Shown: positions 35,826-45,481, numbered from the stretch's first letter. The stretch: 64,000 bases of DNA from Thalassospira sp. HJ (GCF_000948415.1 NZ_JYII01000012.1:496001-560000); one strand, 5' to 3'. Program-made: numbers and translations. Notes: a model not told the origin generated them from the sequence alone.

Positions 35826-36339
35826 GGCGTGCCACACTCCTTTGGTCGATAAGAAACCGGGCCGAAATCCGCCCTTTGGAACTGTCATCCCGGTGGGGTG
35901 GATTTTGCCAAATTCCCGACCGAGCGTACATAATTCCTGCTGCGCGATAAGCCATGACTTCGCGTTTCTGTCAATCTTTGCGTCACGTGTCAGGGTATTT
36001 TTTACCACCTCATCCTGTATATGGTCGGGGTGCGGTGCAACAGATTTTGTGTATCAAAAGTTTGCCAAGGATATGTAGGAGACTTGCATGAATCGGGGAA
36101 TGCAAGTATGTCCTTCAATTCCTTGGAATGCTTGTGTTTCGGGCCGTAACGCTCGCACCTGCAGCGGAACTTATCATTGCCGTGTGCCATCCGGGCAGTG
36201 TAGTATAATCGTACCAATTTACTTATTTCGATTGTGGTTATTCTCCTGTCGGGAGCCGGGGGAGGCTGACACTGTCTGATATGATCTGATCTGATCTGAC
36301 ATGATGGGGCATTGGCAGCCGATATACTGAAAGGCACGT
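35826..36339. other. Intergenic region with pentanucleotide repeat
   Basis: 514 bases between the divergent Lrp and GNAT genes. The notable feature is the pentamer run at 36276-36305. No gene is called here: frames overlapping it lack ribosome sites and known domains. Confidence 0.5.
36276..36305. repeat. Six imperfect pentamer repeats (CTGAT/ATGAT)
   Basis: Units CTGAT, ATGAT, CTGAT, CTGAT, CTGAC, ATGAT lie 34 bases before the GNAT start. Slipped-strand change in copy number could alter promoter or leader spacing. Confidence 0.7.
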
Positions 36340-36840
36340 ATGGTGGACGCTGCGCAAAACACGCCGGGATATAACCTGGTTACCATTGGCGAGCATAAAA
36401 TCAATATCCGTCCGGCAGTCGAGGCAGACCTTGCCAATGTTGTCGATCTTGATGACCGGACCACGGGACTGCGCAAGCCGGATTACTGGGACGATCTTTT
36501 TACCCGTTATGGCAACCGCAAGGATTCCCGTTTCTTCCTGATAGCAGAGGAAAACGGCACTCTTTTGGGCTGTATTTTTGGTGAAGTCCGCTCATGGGAA
36601 TTCAATTCCGTCCCGTGCGGCTGGGTCGGCACGGTCAGTGTCGAGCCGGACCTTCGCATGGGGGGTATCGGTACGATCCTTTATAACGAAATCTGCCGCT
36701 GTTTCCGCAATGCCGGTGTGACCAAGATCCGCACCATGATCCCGCGCGATGCAACCGACCTGATGTCGTTCTTCCGCGCACAGGGGATGATGGCCGGGCC
36801 GTTCATCCAGCTGGAAACAGATATGGAAGAGGGGGAATAA
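36340..36840 (+). CDS. GNAT-family N-acetyltransferase
   Basis: 166 residues. Acetyl-CoA site motif A is VGTVSVEPDLRMGGIGTILYNEICRCF (the R-x-x-G-x-G variant as RMGGIG). The N-terminal part begins INIRPAVEADLANVVDLDD. The acceptor is unknown. It ends 4 bases before the Rrf2 regulator gene on the same strand, so the two form an operon. A pentamer repeat lies in its upstream region. Confidence 0.87.
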   Translation: MVDAAQNTPGYNLVTIGEHKINIRPAVEADLANVVDLDDRTTGLRKPDYWDDLFTRYGNRKDSRFFLIAEENGTLLGCIFGEVRSWEFNSVPCGWVGTVSVEPDLRMGGIGTILYNEICRCFRNAGVTKIRTMIPRDATDLMSFFRAQGMMAGPFIQLETDMEEGE

Positions 36841-36844
36841 GCCG

Positions 36845-37291
36845 ATGATGTCCTTGCAAAAGGCAACGCTGTTTGCCCTTTATGCCGTGCTGGAACTGGC
36901 CGAAGATACTGACCGCCAGCTTTCGGCATCGGAAATTGCCGAGCGGTACAATATTTCGACCAACCATCTGGCAAAGGTCCTGCGCGATCTGGGCCGGGCG
37001 GGGCTTGTTGAATCGGTCCGTGGGGCTGGTGGTGGCTATCGTTTCTGTGGCAATGCCAAGCGCACGACACTTCTGGATGTGGTGCAGCTGTTTGAGGAGG
37101 TCGGCACAAGCCCATCCAACAGCATCGTGCAGAATACCAATGCCGGTGCGGCCCTGAGCATGGTGATGGATGAGATCGAAGAGATCACCCATGCGACGTT
37201 GCTGTCGATCACGATCGAGACGATGTTGAAATTGATGCGCAAGCGTCGCCCGGAAAAACCGACATCCACCGGATTGTTCCGCGCGGTTTAA
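36845..37291 (+). CDS. Rrf2-family regulator without an iron-sulfur cysteine set
   Basis: 148 residues. The Rrf2 winged helix is typical: ATLFALYAVLELAEDTDRQLSASEIAERYNISTNHLAKVLRDLGRAGLVESVRGAGGGYRF. Only one Cys (GYRFCGNAK) is present, so the three-Cys cluster of IscR and NsrR is missing. It may sense something else or act as a simple repressor. It is co-transcribed with the GNAT gene and followed by a strong bidirectional terminator. Confidence 0.9.
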   Translation: MMSLQKATLFALYAVLELAEDTDRQLSASEIAERYNISTNHLAKVLRDLGRAGLVESVRGAGGGYRFCGNAKRTTLLDVVQLFEEVGTSPSNSIVQNTNAGAALSMVMDEIEEITHATLLSITIETMLKLMRKRRPEKPTSTGLFRAV

Positions 37292-37321
37292 CGCATCCGC
37301 CAGACCAAAGCACAGATACAC

Positions 37322-37353
37322 AAAAGGCCGTCAGATCACTCTGACGGCCTTTT
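37322..37353. terminator. Bidirectional terminator
   Basis: Perfect 14-bp stem AAAAGGCCGTCAGA with its complement and loop TCAC between convergent genes. Confidence 0.95.
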
Positions 37354-37372
37354 AAATTGCGTCGTTAAAAGC

Positions 37373-39220
37373 TTAGCTTTCGCTTTCGGTCGGGGCCGGA
37401 GCGGTTTCGTTGCTTTCCGGGGCGCTTTCAAAAGCTTCAGCTGCCTCTGCCTTTGGGGCAGCCTTTTTGCGCGGACGGCGCGGAGCACGCTTTTTGACTT
37501 CCTTGGCCGGTGCGGCCTCGGACGTTGCTTCGCTTGCGGCTTCTACCGGTGCCTCGGTTGCTTCAGCAGCGACTGGTGCTGCGTCCTCGGCCGGGGCTTC
37601 GTCGGCTTTCTTCCTGGGCGAACGGCGCGGCTTTTTGGCAGCGGTCGATTTCGACTTTTCAGCTGGCTTGCGCTTGGACGCGGCGGCCTTTTTGGGTGCT
37701 TCTTCTTCTGCCTCGGGCTTTTTGCCAAGGCTTGAAGCCGGAACTTCGGTCAGAAGGAAGCTTGGCACGTGATCGCCAAAGCCAATAACCGGTTTGTCGT
37801 CGCGGTCATCACGGTCGCGGCGGTTGTTCCGGTTGTTGCGATCATTCCGGTTGTTGCCGCGATCATTATTACGATCGTTGTTCCGTGCTTCGCGGGCAGG
37901 AGCCTTTGATGCAGGTGCGCTATCGGCTTCTTTCTGCGGCTGTGCTTCGGCCTGTGCCGGCTTGCTGGTTTCTGCCACGTCCTTTTTGTCCGACTTGTTG
38001 TCGGATCTTGCCGGACGCGCAGATTTGTCATCGCGGCTGTTGGACTTACGGCTTTTCTTGTTGCGACGCTTCTTGCCGGTGAAGTCGAGTTCCAGCGTTT
38101 CAATGCCGTCAATCTCGGTCAGCGGGATGTCCATGTTGATCGTTTTATTGATCGCAGCGACCAGTTTGCCGTCTTCGGGCACGGCAAGGGTAAAGGCCTT
38201 GCCATCGCGGCCAGCACGGCCAGTACGACCGGTACGGTGGACGTAATCTTCGGCGTTGAAGGGAACGTCGAAGTTAAAGACGTGCGATACGTCAGAAACA
38301 TCAATGCCGCGTGCGGCAACGTCGGAGCAAACCAGAAGCGTGATGTCGCCCGATTTGAACTTTGCCAGCGTTTCGGTACGTTCGCTTTGGGCCAGATCGC
38401 CATGCATGCGGCCGGCATTGAAGCCGTGCTTGGTCAGCGATTTATAAAGAATGTCGACGTCTTTTTTGCGGTTACAGAACACAAAGGCGTTTTTGACATT
38501 CTCGGAGCGGATCAGCTGACGCAGGGCTTCGCGCTTGTCGAAGTCGTCCATGACAAGGAGTTTGTGCTCAACGGTGGTCGCCATCGTAGAGGGCGGGGAT
38601 ACCGTGATTTCCTTGGGATTGGACAGGAACTTGTCGGCAAGGCGTTTGATTTCCTTGGGCATGGTCGCCGAGAAGAAAAGCGTCTGGCGCTGCGTTGGCA
38701 GCATCTTGACGATCTTTTCGATGTCGGGAATGAAGCCCATGTCGAGCATGCGGTCGGCTTCGTCAATGACGAGCAGCTTGCAATCAGAAAGCAGAAGCTT
38801 GCCGCGCTCGAACGTGTCGATCAGGCGGCCCGGGGTTGCGATGATGACATCGGCCCCCTTTTCAAGAACCTTGCTTTGTTCAGCTGCAGATTCGCCACCA
38901 ATGATCAGTGCCTTGGACAGCGAGATATACTTGCCATAGGTGTCAAAGTTCGCAGCGACCTGGGTTGCCAGTTCGCGGGTCGGTTCCAGAATGATGGAAC
39001 GCGGCATCCGCATGCGGGCGCGACCATGATGGAGGATATCAAGCATCGGCAGGGTGAAGCTGGCCGTTTTGCCCGTGCCCGTTTGCGCACAGCCCAGAAT
39101 GTCGCGTGCCATCAGCACCGACGGAATAGCTTGGGCCTGGATCGGGGTGGGGGTGTCGTAGCCGGCATCAGAGACGGCTTTGAGGATATCTTCGCTCAGA
39201 CCGAGATCGGCGAAATTCAT
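37373..39220 (-). CDS. DEAD-box RNA helicase (RhlE type) with long charged tail
   Basis: 615 residues from the ATG at 39220. Helicase motifs in order: Q motif (FADLGLSEDILKAV..PTPIQAQAIP), AQTGTGKT, PTRELATQ, TPGRLID, DEAD (VIDEADRMLDMGF), SAT, and HRTGRTGRAG. The core ends near residue 380. The remaining about 235 residues are low-complexity: Arg/Asn/Asp repeats, then Ala/Glu/Lys/Pro-rich blocks ending NETAPAPTESES, probably an RNA-binding disordered tail. It unwinds RNA in ribosome assembly or cold adaptation. It is divergent from the gene at 39426. Confidence 0.95.
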   Translation of the reverse strand: MNFADLGLSEDILKAVSDAGYDTPTPIQAQAIPSVLMARDILGCAQTGTGKTASFTLPMLDILHHGRARMRMPRSIILEPTRELATQVAANFDTYGKYISLSKALIIGGESAAEQSKVLEKGADVIIATPGRLIDTFERGKLLLSDCKLLVIDEADRMLDMGFIPDIEKIVKMLPTQRQTLFFSATMPKEIKRLADKFLSNPKEITVSPPSTMATTVEHKLLVMDDFDKREALRQLIRSENVKNAFVFCNRKKDVDILYKSLTKHGFNAGRMHGDLAQSERTETLAKFKSGDITLLVCSDVAARGIDVSDVSHVFNFDVPFNAEDYVHRTGRTGRAGRDGKAFTLAVPEDGKLVAAINKTINMDIPLTEIDGIETLELDFTGKKRRNKKSRKSNSRDDKSARPARSDNKSDKKDVAETSKPAQAEAQPQKEADSAPASKAPAREARNNDRNNDRGNNRNDRNNRNNRRDRDDRDDKPVIGFGDHVPSFLLTEVPASSLGKKPEAEEEAPKKAAASKRKPAEKSKSTAAKKPRRSPRKKADEAPAEDAAPVAAEATEAPVEAASEATSEAAPAKEVKKRAPRRPRKKAAPKAEAAEAFESAPESNETAPAPTESES

Positions 39221-39425
39221 ATGGTTCGTTTTCCCGCAATGAAATGCGTTAAGGTTAAGCAGATCGCTAAAAATCTGATTGCGTCGTAAAGCCAAGCCTT
39301 AATTAAGTCAAGAAAAACGCCGCGTAAATGGCTTTGAAAACCCATTCTGAGGTGTTTGAGAGGCTTGTTTGCAACAATTTGGCAGCGTAACTTATCTTTA
39401 CGAACAATATTCGGGGAGAAAACCG

Positions 39426-39992
39426 GTGCTGATGGATGCAACGCGTTCAAGTTTGCTGATAATCGACGTTCAGGAGAAACTCTATCCGGCCTGCCAAGAC
39501 CCGGATCAGATCATTGCCAATTGCTGTTTTCTGGTGAAATGCGCCAATCGTCTTGAGGTGCCGGTGATCGTCACCGAACAGTATCCCAAGGGGTTGGGAC
39601 ATACAGCCAAGCCGATTGTCGATCTGCTTGAAAAGCCGGGCGATACATCCAAGGGCGGCAACGTTGTTTCCAAGGTGGCGTTTTCGGCCATTCCGGCTGA
39701 CGGCTTTATCGACAAGATGGAAGAAAACCCGGGGCGTGATCAGGTCGTGGTCATTGGCATGGAAACCCATGTTTGCGTGCTGCAGACCGTGATGGATCTG
39801 ATCGAGCGGGGGCGCGAGGTTTATGTTGTGGCTGATGCGGTGACATCGCGCAGCCAGCAGGACAAGATTTTCGGCCTTGAGCGCATGCGTGATGCCGGGG
39901 CGAAGATTGTGACCCGTGAAAGCGTGATGTTTGAATGGCTTCGGGTGGCCGGCACGCCGGAATTCAAGGAATTGAGTGCGCTGATTAAATGA
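39426..39992 (+). CDS. Isochorismatase-family cysteine hydrolase
   Basis: 188 residues from GTG 39426, chosen because GGGGAG lies 7 bases upstream; ATG 39432 is the alternative. The catalytic triad is intact: Asp14 (LLIIDVQEKL), Lys83 (VVSKVAF) and Cys117 (METHVCVLQTVMDL). The type is that of ISOC1/YcaC-like hydrolases of unknown substrate. It overlaps the alpha/beta hydrolase by 4 bases, so the pair is coupled. This active member contrasts with the Ser-containing relative at 16551. Confidence 0.9.
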   Translation: MLMDATRSSLLIIDVQEKLYPACQDPDQIIANCCFLVKCANRLEVPVIVTEQYPKGLGHTAKPIVDLLEKPGDTSKGGNVVSKVAFSAIPADGFIDKMEENPGRDQVVVIGMETHVCVLQTVMDLIERGREVYVVADAVTSRSQQDKIFGLERMRDAGAKIVTRESVMFEWLRVAGTPEFKELSALIK

Positions 39993-40750
39993 GTTCGACC
40001 TCAGAACAACTGACCGGGCACGCCTATGATGATGGCGTGCCCGTTGTGTTTTTATCGGGCATGTTGGCCGATCAACGCATGTGGCATCCGGCGTTAGCGG
40101 CCTATGAGGATTTAGCGGGTGCCTCAAAGCGTGCGATCACGCCCGTATTTTGCGAATTGTTCGATCAGGACACGGTGGAGGAGATGGCGCGTGCGGTGCT
40201 GGAAGTCGCACCGGATCGCTTTGCGCTGGCGGGCATGTCGATGGGGGGCTACGCCGCCTTGGAAATCCTGAGGCAGGCTGGCGCGCGGATCAGTCACCTG
40301 ATGCTGGTGAATACTAGGGCGACGGCAGACAGCGATGCGGTGCGCCGAAGGCGGTTATTGCTGTCGCGTATTGTCACGGCCAAGGAGCCGTTTGTGGCGG
40401 TCAATGACGGGATGCTTGATGAAATGCTGCATCCCGATAACCGCGATGATGCGGCGCTGGTGTCACTGATCACCAAGATGGGCGATGATTGCGGAGTAGG
40501 TGTTTTCGAACGCCAGAACCACGCAGTTGCCATGCGTCCGGACAGCATGGCGGACTTGGGTAATGTGAATGTGCCGTGCAGTGTCATCGTTGGCACGCAT
40601 GACCGGATCATCAGCCCGGAAAGCCACCGGGAAATGGCAGATGCCATCCCCAGTGCGACGTATCAGGAAATTTCCGGTGCCGGGCATTACGCACCGCTCG
40701 AGCAGCCTATGGTCTTTGCCCAAGCACTAGCCGAACTTCTTAGGCGTTAG
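39989..40750 (+). CDS. Alpha/beta hydrolase
   Basis: 253 residues. The nucleophile elbow is AGMSMGGYAALEIL. The acid is probably the Asp in IVGTHDRIISPESHRE and the His is in ISGAGHYAPLEQP. N-terminal VVFLSGMLADQRMWHPAL replaces the usual HG oxyanion motif with SGM. It is soluble and translationally coupled to the isochorismatase-type hydrolase; they may act in succession on one small amide or ester. The 3' end overlaps the convergent lipoprotein gene by 4 bases. Confidence 0.9.
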   Translation: MSSTSEQLTGHAYDDGVPVVFLSGMLADQRMWHPALAAYEDLAGASKRAITPVFCELFDQDTVEEMARAVLEVAPDRFALAGMSMGGYAALEILRQAGARISHLMLVNTRATADSDAVRRRRLLLSRIVTAKEPFVAVNDGMLDEMLHPDNRDDAALVSLITKMGDDCGVGVFERQNHAVAMRPDSMADLGNVNVPCSVIVGTHDRIISPESHREMADAIPSATYQEISGAGHYAPLEQPMVFAQALAELLRR

Positions 40751-41346
40751 CAACTTGGCAGGAACGGGCTGCAGTAACGGTCATCATTGTTGCGCAAGTG
40801 ACGCGGGAATAGTTGGTAGTTGATTGTATCTGCATTGTTTTCGACCTGTTCGGCAAATTGCGCTTTGTTGAAGTGGGCGCGGGTTTCCGAGATGATCTTG
40901 TCCCCAACGCAGAAGCCAAAGCGAACAGTGATTGTATCGGCTGTTTCATCAACAGGGAGAGATTTGGGATCGCTGCAAAGCTTGCCGCGCATGGTGGATT
41001 GTTCCGGATTAACGACGGTAACCATGCGGCTTTCGGGTTTGATGGTTTCGCCGTCTTCGATGTCAGCTGGATCGGTCACGAACCTTAGGCGTGGCGGATA
41101 ACCATGATTGGACATGGCCGCACTCCAGAAATCATCCGTGAAAGTGTTACTGGCATCAACGATTTCGAGCATCATCACCCGGCTTGGCGCACCTGCGGTC
41201 TTGAAGCTTTGCACTTCGGTGACTTCGTAGTGGGCGCGCTCAATCGCTGCGATATTACATCCGGCCAGAAGCACAAGGCCACTTGCAGCTGCAGCAATTG
41301 ATATCGTGCCTTTGACGGCGGAGCGGAGTTCAATGCGCGGTTTCAT
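40747..41346 (-). CDS. Lipoprotein of unknown function (CpaD-like at a distance)
   Basis: 199 residues from the ATG at 41346 with AAGGGA upstream. The N-terminus has a lipobox GLVLLAGC. The mature part (MLEIVDASNTFTDDFWSAAMSNHGYPPRLRF..) has three or more further cysteines, including the terminal DDRYCSPFLPSC. I do not recognise the family with confidence; there is only faint similarity to pilus lipoproteins, and no pilus genes are near. It is probably outer-membrane or periplasm anchored. Confidence 0.7.
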   Translation of the reverse strand: MKPRIELRSAVKGTISIAAAASGLVLLAGCNIAAIERAHYEVTEVQSFKTAGAPSRVMMLEIVDASNTFTDDFWSAAMSNHGYPPRLRFVTDPADIEDGETIKPESRMVTVVNPEQSTMRGKLCSDPKSLPVDETADTITVRFGFCVGDKIISETRAHFNKAQFAEQVENNADTINYQLFPRHLRNNDDRYCSPFLPSC

Positions 41347-41476
41347 AACAACAATCCCTTGGGGAGCTTTGATCAGTGTTAGGAGCATACCCCTGAATAT
41401 TGTCTGAAAATTGCCGAAGTCACGCGATTGGGCGGATTTTTTCGGATGGGCGTTGTTTCGTCATTGAACAGTAAAC

Positions 41477-41504
41477 AAAAAACCCGGCGCGAAGGCCGGG
41501 TTTT
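41477..41504 (-). terminator. Intrinsic terminator of parE
   Basis: 10-bp stem AAAACCCGGC (41479-41488) with GCCGGGTTTT (41495-41504), loop of six. T run on the - strand exit. Confidence 0.92.
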
Positions 41505-41525
41505 GTTGATGGTTTCGTGTGCTGA

Positions 41526-43508
41526 TCAGACGTCGATATCTTCGACGAAGCGGGCATGTTCCTGAATGAACTGGAAGCGTAGCTCCGGCTTTTTGCCCAT
41601 CAGGCGGGTGACCAGATCCTTGGTCTGACCACGGGCATCGGGTTCGGCTGCATCGGGCAGGGTCACACGCAGAAGGGTGCGTTTCTTGTGCGCCATGGTG
41701 GTTTCACGCAGTTGGGCCGGGGGCATTTCACCCAGACCCTTAAATCGGGAAATCTCGACCTTGTTCGGGTTCTTGAACTCGGTTTCGAGGATGGTTTCTT
41801 TTTCGGCGTCATCCATGGCGTAGATCGATTTGCCACCCTGCGTCAGGCGATAAAGTGGCGGCATCGCAAGGTAGAGATGGCCACTTTCGATCAGGCCCGG
41901 CATTTCCTGATAGAAGAAGGTCATCAGGAGGGATGCGATATGAGCACCATCGACGTCAGCATCGGTCATGATGATGATGCGTTCATAACGCAGATCGTTG
42001 AGACGGAAATCGGACCCTGAACCGCAGCCAAAGGCCTCGATCATGTCCTTGATTTCCTGGTTGGCCATCATCTTTTCGCGGGTGGCAGAAGCCACGTTAA
42101 GGATCTTACCACGCAGCGGCAGGACAGCCTGGGTTTCGCGGTCACGGGCCTGCTTGGCAGAACCACCTGCGGAATCACCCTCCACCAGGAAGATTTCAGT
42201 GCCAGCCGCGATCGAACGCGAACAGTCGGCAAGTTTACCCGGCAGACGCAGGCGACGGGTGGCCGACTGACGCTTGGTTTCCTTTTTCTCCTTGCGGCGC
42301 TGACGTTCCTCAGCACGCAGGATGATGCGTTCGAGCAGACGCTTGGCGTTTTCGGTGTCGCCTGTCAGCCAGTGGTCAAAGTGGTCACGTACCGCGGTTT
42401 CAACCAGTTTGGTGGCACCCGGCGTGCCCAGCTTTTCCTTGGTCTGGCCCTGGAACTGCGGATCGGGAATAAACACCGACAGCATGATGCAGCCGCCGCC
42501 AAAGACGTCTTCTGCTGTGATGGCTGCGGCCTTTTTCTGACCGAGCATATCGCCATAGGCCTTGATTGCCTTGGTCAGTGCATAGCGGAAGCCAGCCTCG
42601 TGCGTGCCGCCAAGCGGGGTCGGGACCGTGTTACAGTAGGAATGGAAATAGCCTTCACCGCTTTCCGGCCAGCCAATCGCCCATTCGACGCGACCGGCAC
42701 TGTCGGAAAACTTGGCTTCGCCCGCGAACGGACGATCCGTGACCAGTTCGCGGCCCTCAAGGGTCATCTCAAGGTAATCGAGAATACCGTTGGGGAATTT
42801 CAGAACTTCCTGCTGAGGGGTCGGGTCGTCACTTGTCAGAAGCGACGGGTCAACCGACCAGCGGATTTCAACACCCTTGTAGAGATAGGCCTTGGAGCGC
42901 GCCATGCGGAAGATGGTCGCTGCCTTAAGCTTCGCACGCGCGCCAAAAATCTCGGGATCTGGTTTGAAGATAACCGTGGTGCCGCGGCGATTGTTGATCG
43001 CGCCGCCATCCTGCAGCGGACCGAGCGGGGTACCCCTGGAATATTCCTGAAACACCATCTTGCGATCACGGCAGACTTCAACGCGGAATTTCTCGGTCAG
43101 CGCGTTCACCACCGACATACCGACACCGTGCAAACCGCCCGAGGTCTCATAGGCCTTGCCCGAGAACTTACCACCGGAGTGGAGCGTCGTCAGGATCACC
43201 TCAAGGGCCGATTTGTCGGGAAATTTCGGATGCGGGTCGGTCGGAATGCCGCGCCCGTTATCGCGCACCAGCACGGTATTATCCGGCTGCAGTTCCAGTT
43301 CGATCCAATCGGCGTGGCCTGCGACCGCTTCGTCCATCGAGTTATCGAGAATTTCCGCGACCAGGTGATGCAAGGCAGCATCATCGGTGCCGCCGATATA
43401 CATACCGGGGCGTCGACGGACGGGCTCGAGGCCCTCGAGAACTTCAATATCCTTGGCGGAATAGGCTTTGTCGGTGGACTGGTTTGAATCTTCAAAAAGG
43501 TCGGTCAT
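41526..43508 (-). CDS. parE: DNA topoisomerase IV subunit B
   Basis: 660 residues. The GHKL ATPase N-terminus has EGLEPVRRRPGMYIGG, the Bergerat motif EILDNSMDEAVAGHA and GVGMSVVNALT. TOPRIM has EGDSAGGSAKQARDRETQAVLPLRGKILNV and the metal site DADVDGAHI, and the C-terminal part has ISRFKGLGEM. The ParC/ParE tetramer unlinks daughter chromosomes. Length and the AKDIEVLEGLEPVRRRP start match ParE rather than the longer GyrB. It stands alone, with a good terminator. Confidence 0.96.
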   Translation of the reverse strand: MTDLFEDSNQSTDKAYSAKDIEVLEGLEPVRRRPGMYIGGTDDAALHHLVAEILDNSMDEAVAGHADWIELELQPDNTVLVRDNGRGIPTDPHPKFPDKSALEVILTTLHSGGKFSGKAYETSGGLHGVGMSVVNALTEKFRVEVCRDRKMVFQEYSRGTPLGPLQDGGAINNRRGTTVIFKPDPEIFGARAKLKAATIFRMARSKAYLYKGVEIRWSVDPSLLTSDDPTPQQEVLKFPNGILDYLEMTLEGRELVTDRPFAGEAKFSDSAGRVEWAIGWPESGEGYFHSYCNTVPTPLGGTHEAGFRYALTKAIKAYGDMLGQKKAAAITAEDVFGGGCIMLSVFIPDPQFQGQTKEKLGTPGATKLVETAVRDHFDHWLTGDTENAKRLLERIILRAEERQRRKEKKETKRQSATRRLRLPGKLADCSRSIAAGTEIFLVEGDSAGGSAKQARDRETQAVLPLRGKILNVASATREKMMANQEIKDMIEAFGCGSGSDFRLNDLRYERIIIMTDADVDGAHIASLLMTFFYQEMPGLIESGHLYLAMPPLYRLTQGGKSIYAMDDAEKETILETEFKNPNKVEISRFKGLGEMPPAQLRETTMAHKKRTLLRVTLPDAAEPDARGQTKDLVTRLMGKKPELRFQFIQEHARFVEDIDV

Positions 43509-43803
43509 GCCCCGGAACGCAACTTCTTTTATTGTGTTAAAACAAGGCCCAATACCGTATATCTGTTCTTCGATATTCTGGGCTTGGAAGCCTCGGCGCT
43601 AAACGAGTACCATATCTTTATCGGTTCGTACCAGATGATCGGTGCGCACCGACCATAAAAATGTGTTTTTGAATCCAATGCAAGTGGTGGTCGCCAAATC
43701 CGACCATATTTTAGCAAAGACCGGATGCAGAAAACCGCGACCGGGAGGTCCAATAAAAAAATGACATGTCGAAACAGACGTGTCGCAAACAGGAGTGAGC
43801 CTG

Positions 43804-44229
43804 ATGGCGACAGATAAAGAGCAAGCCCTTTTCGCGGAAAGTACGATGCCGCGCGGTGATCTGTGTACCCGAACCCTTGCCATGCCCGCAGATACCAACC
43901 CGAGTGGAGATATCTTTGGCGGCTGGCTGATGTCGCAGATGGATATTGCCGGTGGCGTGCTGGCCAGTCAGATTGCCGAAGGCCGTGTTGCGACCATCGC
44001 GGTTGATGGCATGACATTCCATCGCCCGGTTTATGTCGGTGATACGGTTTGCGTCTATGGCGATATCGAGAAGATCGGTAATACATCCATGGTGCTGCAT
44101 CTTGAAAGCTGGGTGCTGCGCAAGAACCAGCCGCCGCGCATCAAGGTGACCGAAGCAACATTCACCTTTGTCGCTATTGATGCCGAAGGCCGCCCGCGCC
44201 CGGTCCGCAAGGACGAGGCAGACGTCTAA
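43804..44229 (+). CDS. Acyl-CoA thioesterase (YciA type hotdog)
   Basis: 141 residues from the ATG at 43804 with AGGAG 8 bases upstream. Hotdog core: RTLAMPADTNPSGDIFGGWLMSQMDIAGGVLASQIAEGRVATIAVDGMTFHRPVYVGDTV, the YciA/ACOT signature with the catalytic Asp in MDIAGG. It hydrolyses CoA thioesters in the cytoplasm. It is divergent from parE by about 300 bases and lies 30 bases ahead of a small periplasmic protein gene on the same strand. Confidence 0.93.
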   Translation: MATDKEQALFAESTMPRGDLCTRTLAMPADTNPSGDIFGGWLMSQMDIAGGVLASQIAEGRVATIAVDGMTFHRPVYVGDTVCVYGDIEKIGNTSMVLHLESWVLRKNQPPRIKVTEATFTFVAIDAEGRPRPVRKDEADV

Positions 44230-44259
44230 GCGATCCCAAACAGTTTCAGGAGCCCCGCC

Positions 44260-44679
44260 ATGCAGAACCGAGCCGTGTCCGCCATGTTGACCCGCCTGGT
44301 TCTTGTCGGCGGGGCTTTCTTATTTCCCATGCTTGCCGAGGCCGGAGAGGCCGATGTGGTGGCCGCCAAGGCGACCAAAACCGGCAGCGATACTTACCGG
44401 TTTGATGTCACGGTCGCACATGAGGATACCGGATGGGATCATTATGCCAATGTCTGGCAGGTGATCGGGCCGGATGGTGCGGTGTTGGGCGAGCGGGTTC
44501 TGGCCCATCCGCATGTCAATGAGCAGCCCTTTACCCGGTCTTTGTCCGGTGTGTCGATCCCAAGCGATATTACCGGCGTTACCCTACGGACTGGCGATCT
44601 GGTGCATGAATTTGGTGGAGCAGAACTGTATCTTGAATTGCCAAAGCAAGCCGGACAGTCGGTGAGCGTTTCGAACTAA
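44260..44679 (+). CDS. Small secreted protein of unknown function
   Basis: 139 residues. Signal peptide about 1-28 (LVLVGGAFLFPMLAEA). The mature part is beta-rich (DTYRFDVTVAHEDTGWDHYANVWQVIGPDG..LAHPHVNEQPFTRSL). The His-rich stretch around DHYANVW and AHPHVNEQPF could bind metal. It lies next to the HCAGMCG membrane protein gene and the copper amine oxidase gene but on the opposite strand, ending in a 4-base overlap with the former. A metal-handling role is inference only. Confidence 0.75.
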   Translation: MQNRAVSAMLTRLVLVGGAFLFPMLAEAGEADVVAAKATKTGSDTYRFDVTVAHEDTGWDHYANVWQVIGPDGAVLGERVLAHPHVNEQPFTRSLSGVSIPSDITGVTLRTGDLVHEFGGAELYLELPKQAGQSVSVSN

Positions 44680-45452
44680 GCCGGCAGACAGAGCGCAATC
44701 AGGCCCATGGCCGGTTCCGCCAATGTAAACACCCCAACCAAAATCAGGGCGACGCCAATCGTCCTACGCGCAAGACGACCTAGATGATCGCGGTTGGCGG
44801 ATCGTTGCAGCAAGCTGATGCCAAGAGCAGCAAGGATCACGGCGGGCAGAGCGGCGATAGCAAAGCACGCCATAAACAATCCGGCCTTGGCAACCGTGCC
44901 ACTCATCATCGCGGTCAGAAGCGCGTTATAGACCATCGCGCAGGGTGTCAGGCCAAGGGCGGCACCGACTGAGAATTTGCCAAGCCCAGCCCGGAGTGCA
45001 AAGGGCGCGGTATTGGGTGTTTGCGTGGTGTGTTGTCGGTATCCACTGGTTGGAATGCTGGCAAGTGCCGGGCGCAAGGCGGCTTGAAACAGGAAATTCG
45101 GCACAAGCCGATCAAGGCGGTGGAGTGCCGGGGCTATGCCGATAACTGCCATACCGGAATAGATCACGACCATCCCGGCAATGACGCGCAAGACCGGTTG
45201 CCAGCTAGCGGTGACCAGCACGGCATCAAACGCGCCACCAATTCCACCGACCAGAAGGCCGGCAAGAATATAGGTCGTGCTCCGCCCGGCCTGCATCAGA
45301 ACAAGAGCACGAAATTGCCGGTTGGCAGGGCCCTTATGCAGGCCGCCTGCGGCAAGGATGTTCGAAGCAATTGCCCCGCACATCCCCGCGCAATGCAGGC
45401 TGCTGGCAAGACCCAGCAAAAGGCCACTGATAATCACATAATGGATCGACAT
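44676..45452 (-). CDS. HCAGMCG membrane protein (TauE/SafE-UreH-like)
   Basis: 258 residues with six or seven transmembrane helices. The N-terminal motif SLHCAGMCGAIAS gives HCxxMC, a likely metal ligand set found in the UreH-domain branch of the sulfite-exporter family, often near cytochrome oxidase assembly and copper genes. It is 29 bases downstream of the copper amine oxidase gene on the same strand. I infer a role in metal supply or in exporting a product of that enzyme. Confidence 0.85.
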   Translation of the reverse strand: MSIHYVIISGLLLGLASSLHCAGMCGAIASNILAAGGLHKGPANRQFRALVLMQAGRSTTYILAGLLVGGIGGAFDAVLVTASWQPVLRVIAGMVVIYSGMAVIGIAPALHRLDRLVPNFLFQAALRPALASIPTSGYRQHTTQTPNTAPFALRAGLGKFSVGAALGLTPCAMVYNALLTAMMSGTVAKAGLFMACFAIAALPAVILAALGISLLQRSANRDHLGRLARRTIGVALILVGVFTLAEPAMGLIALCLPA

Positions 45453-45481
45453 GATGTCATGTCCTGAGTGCCAAAATCAGA

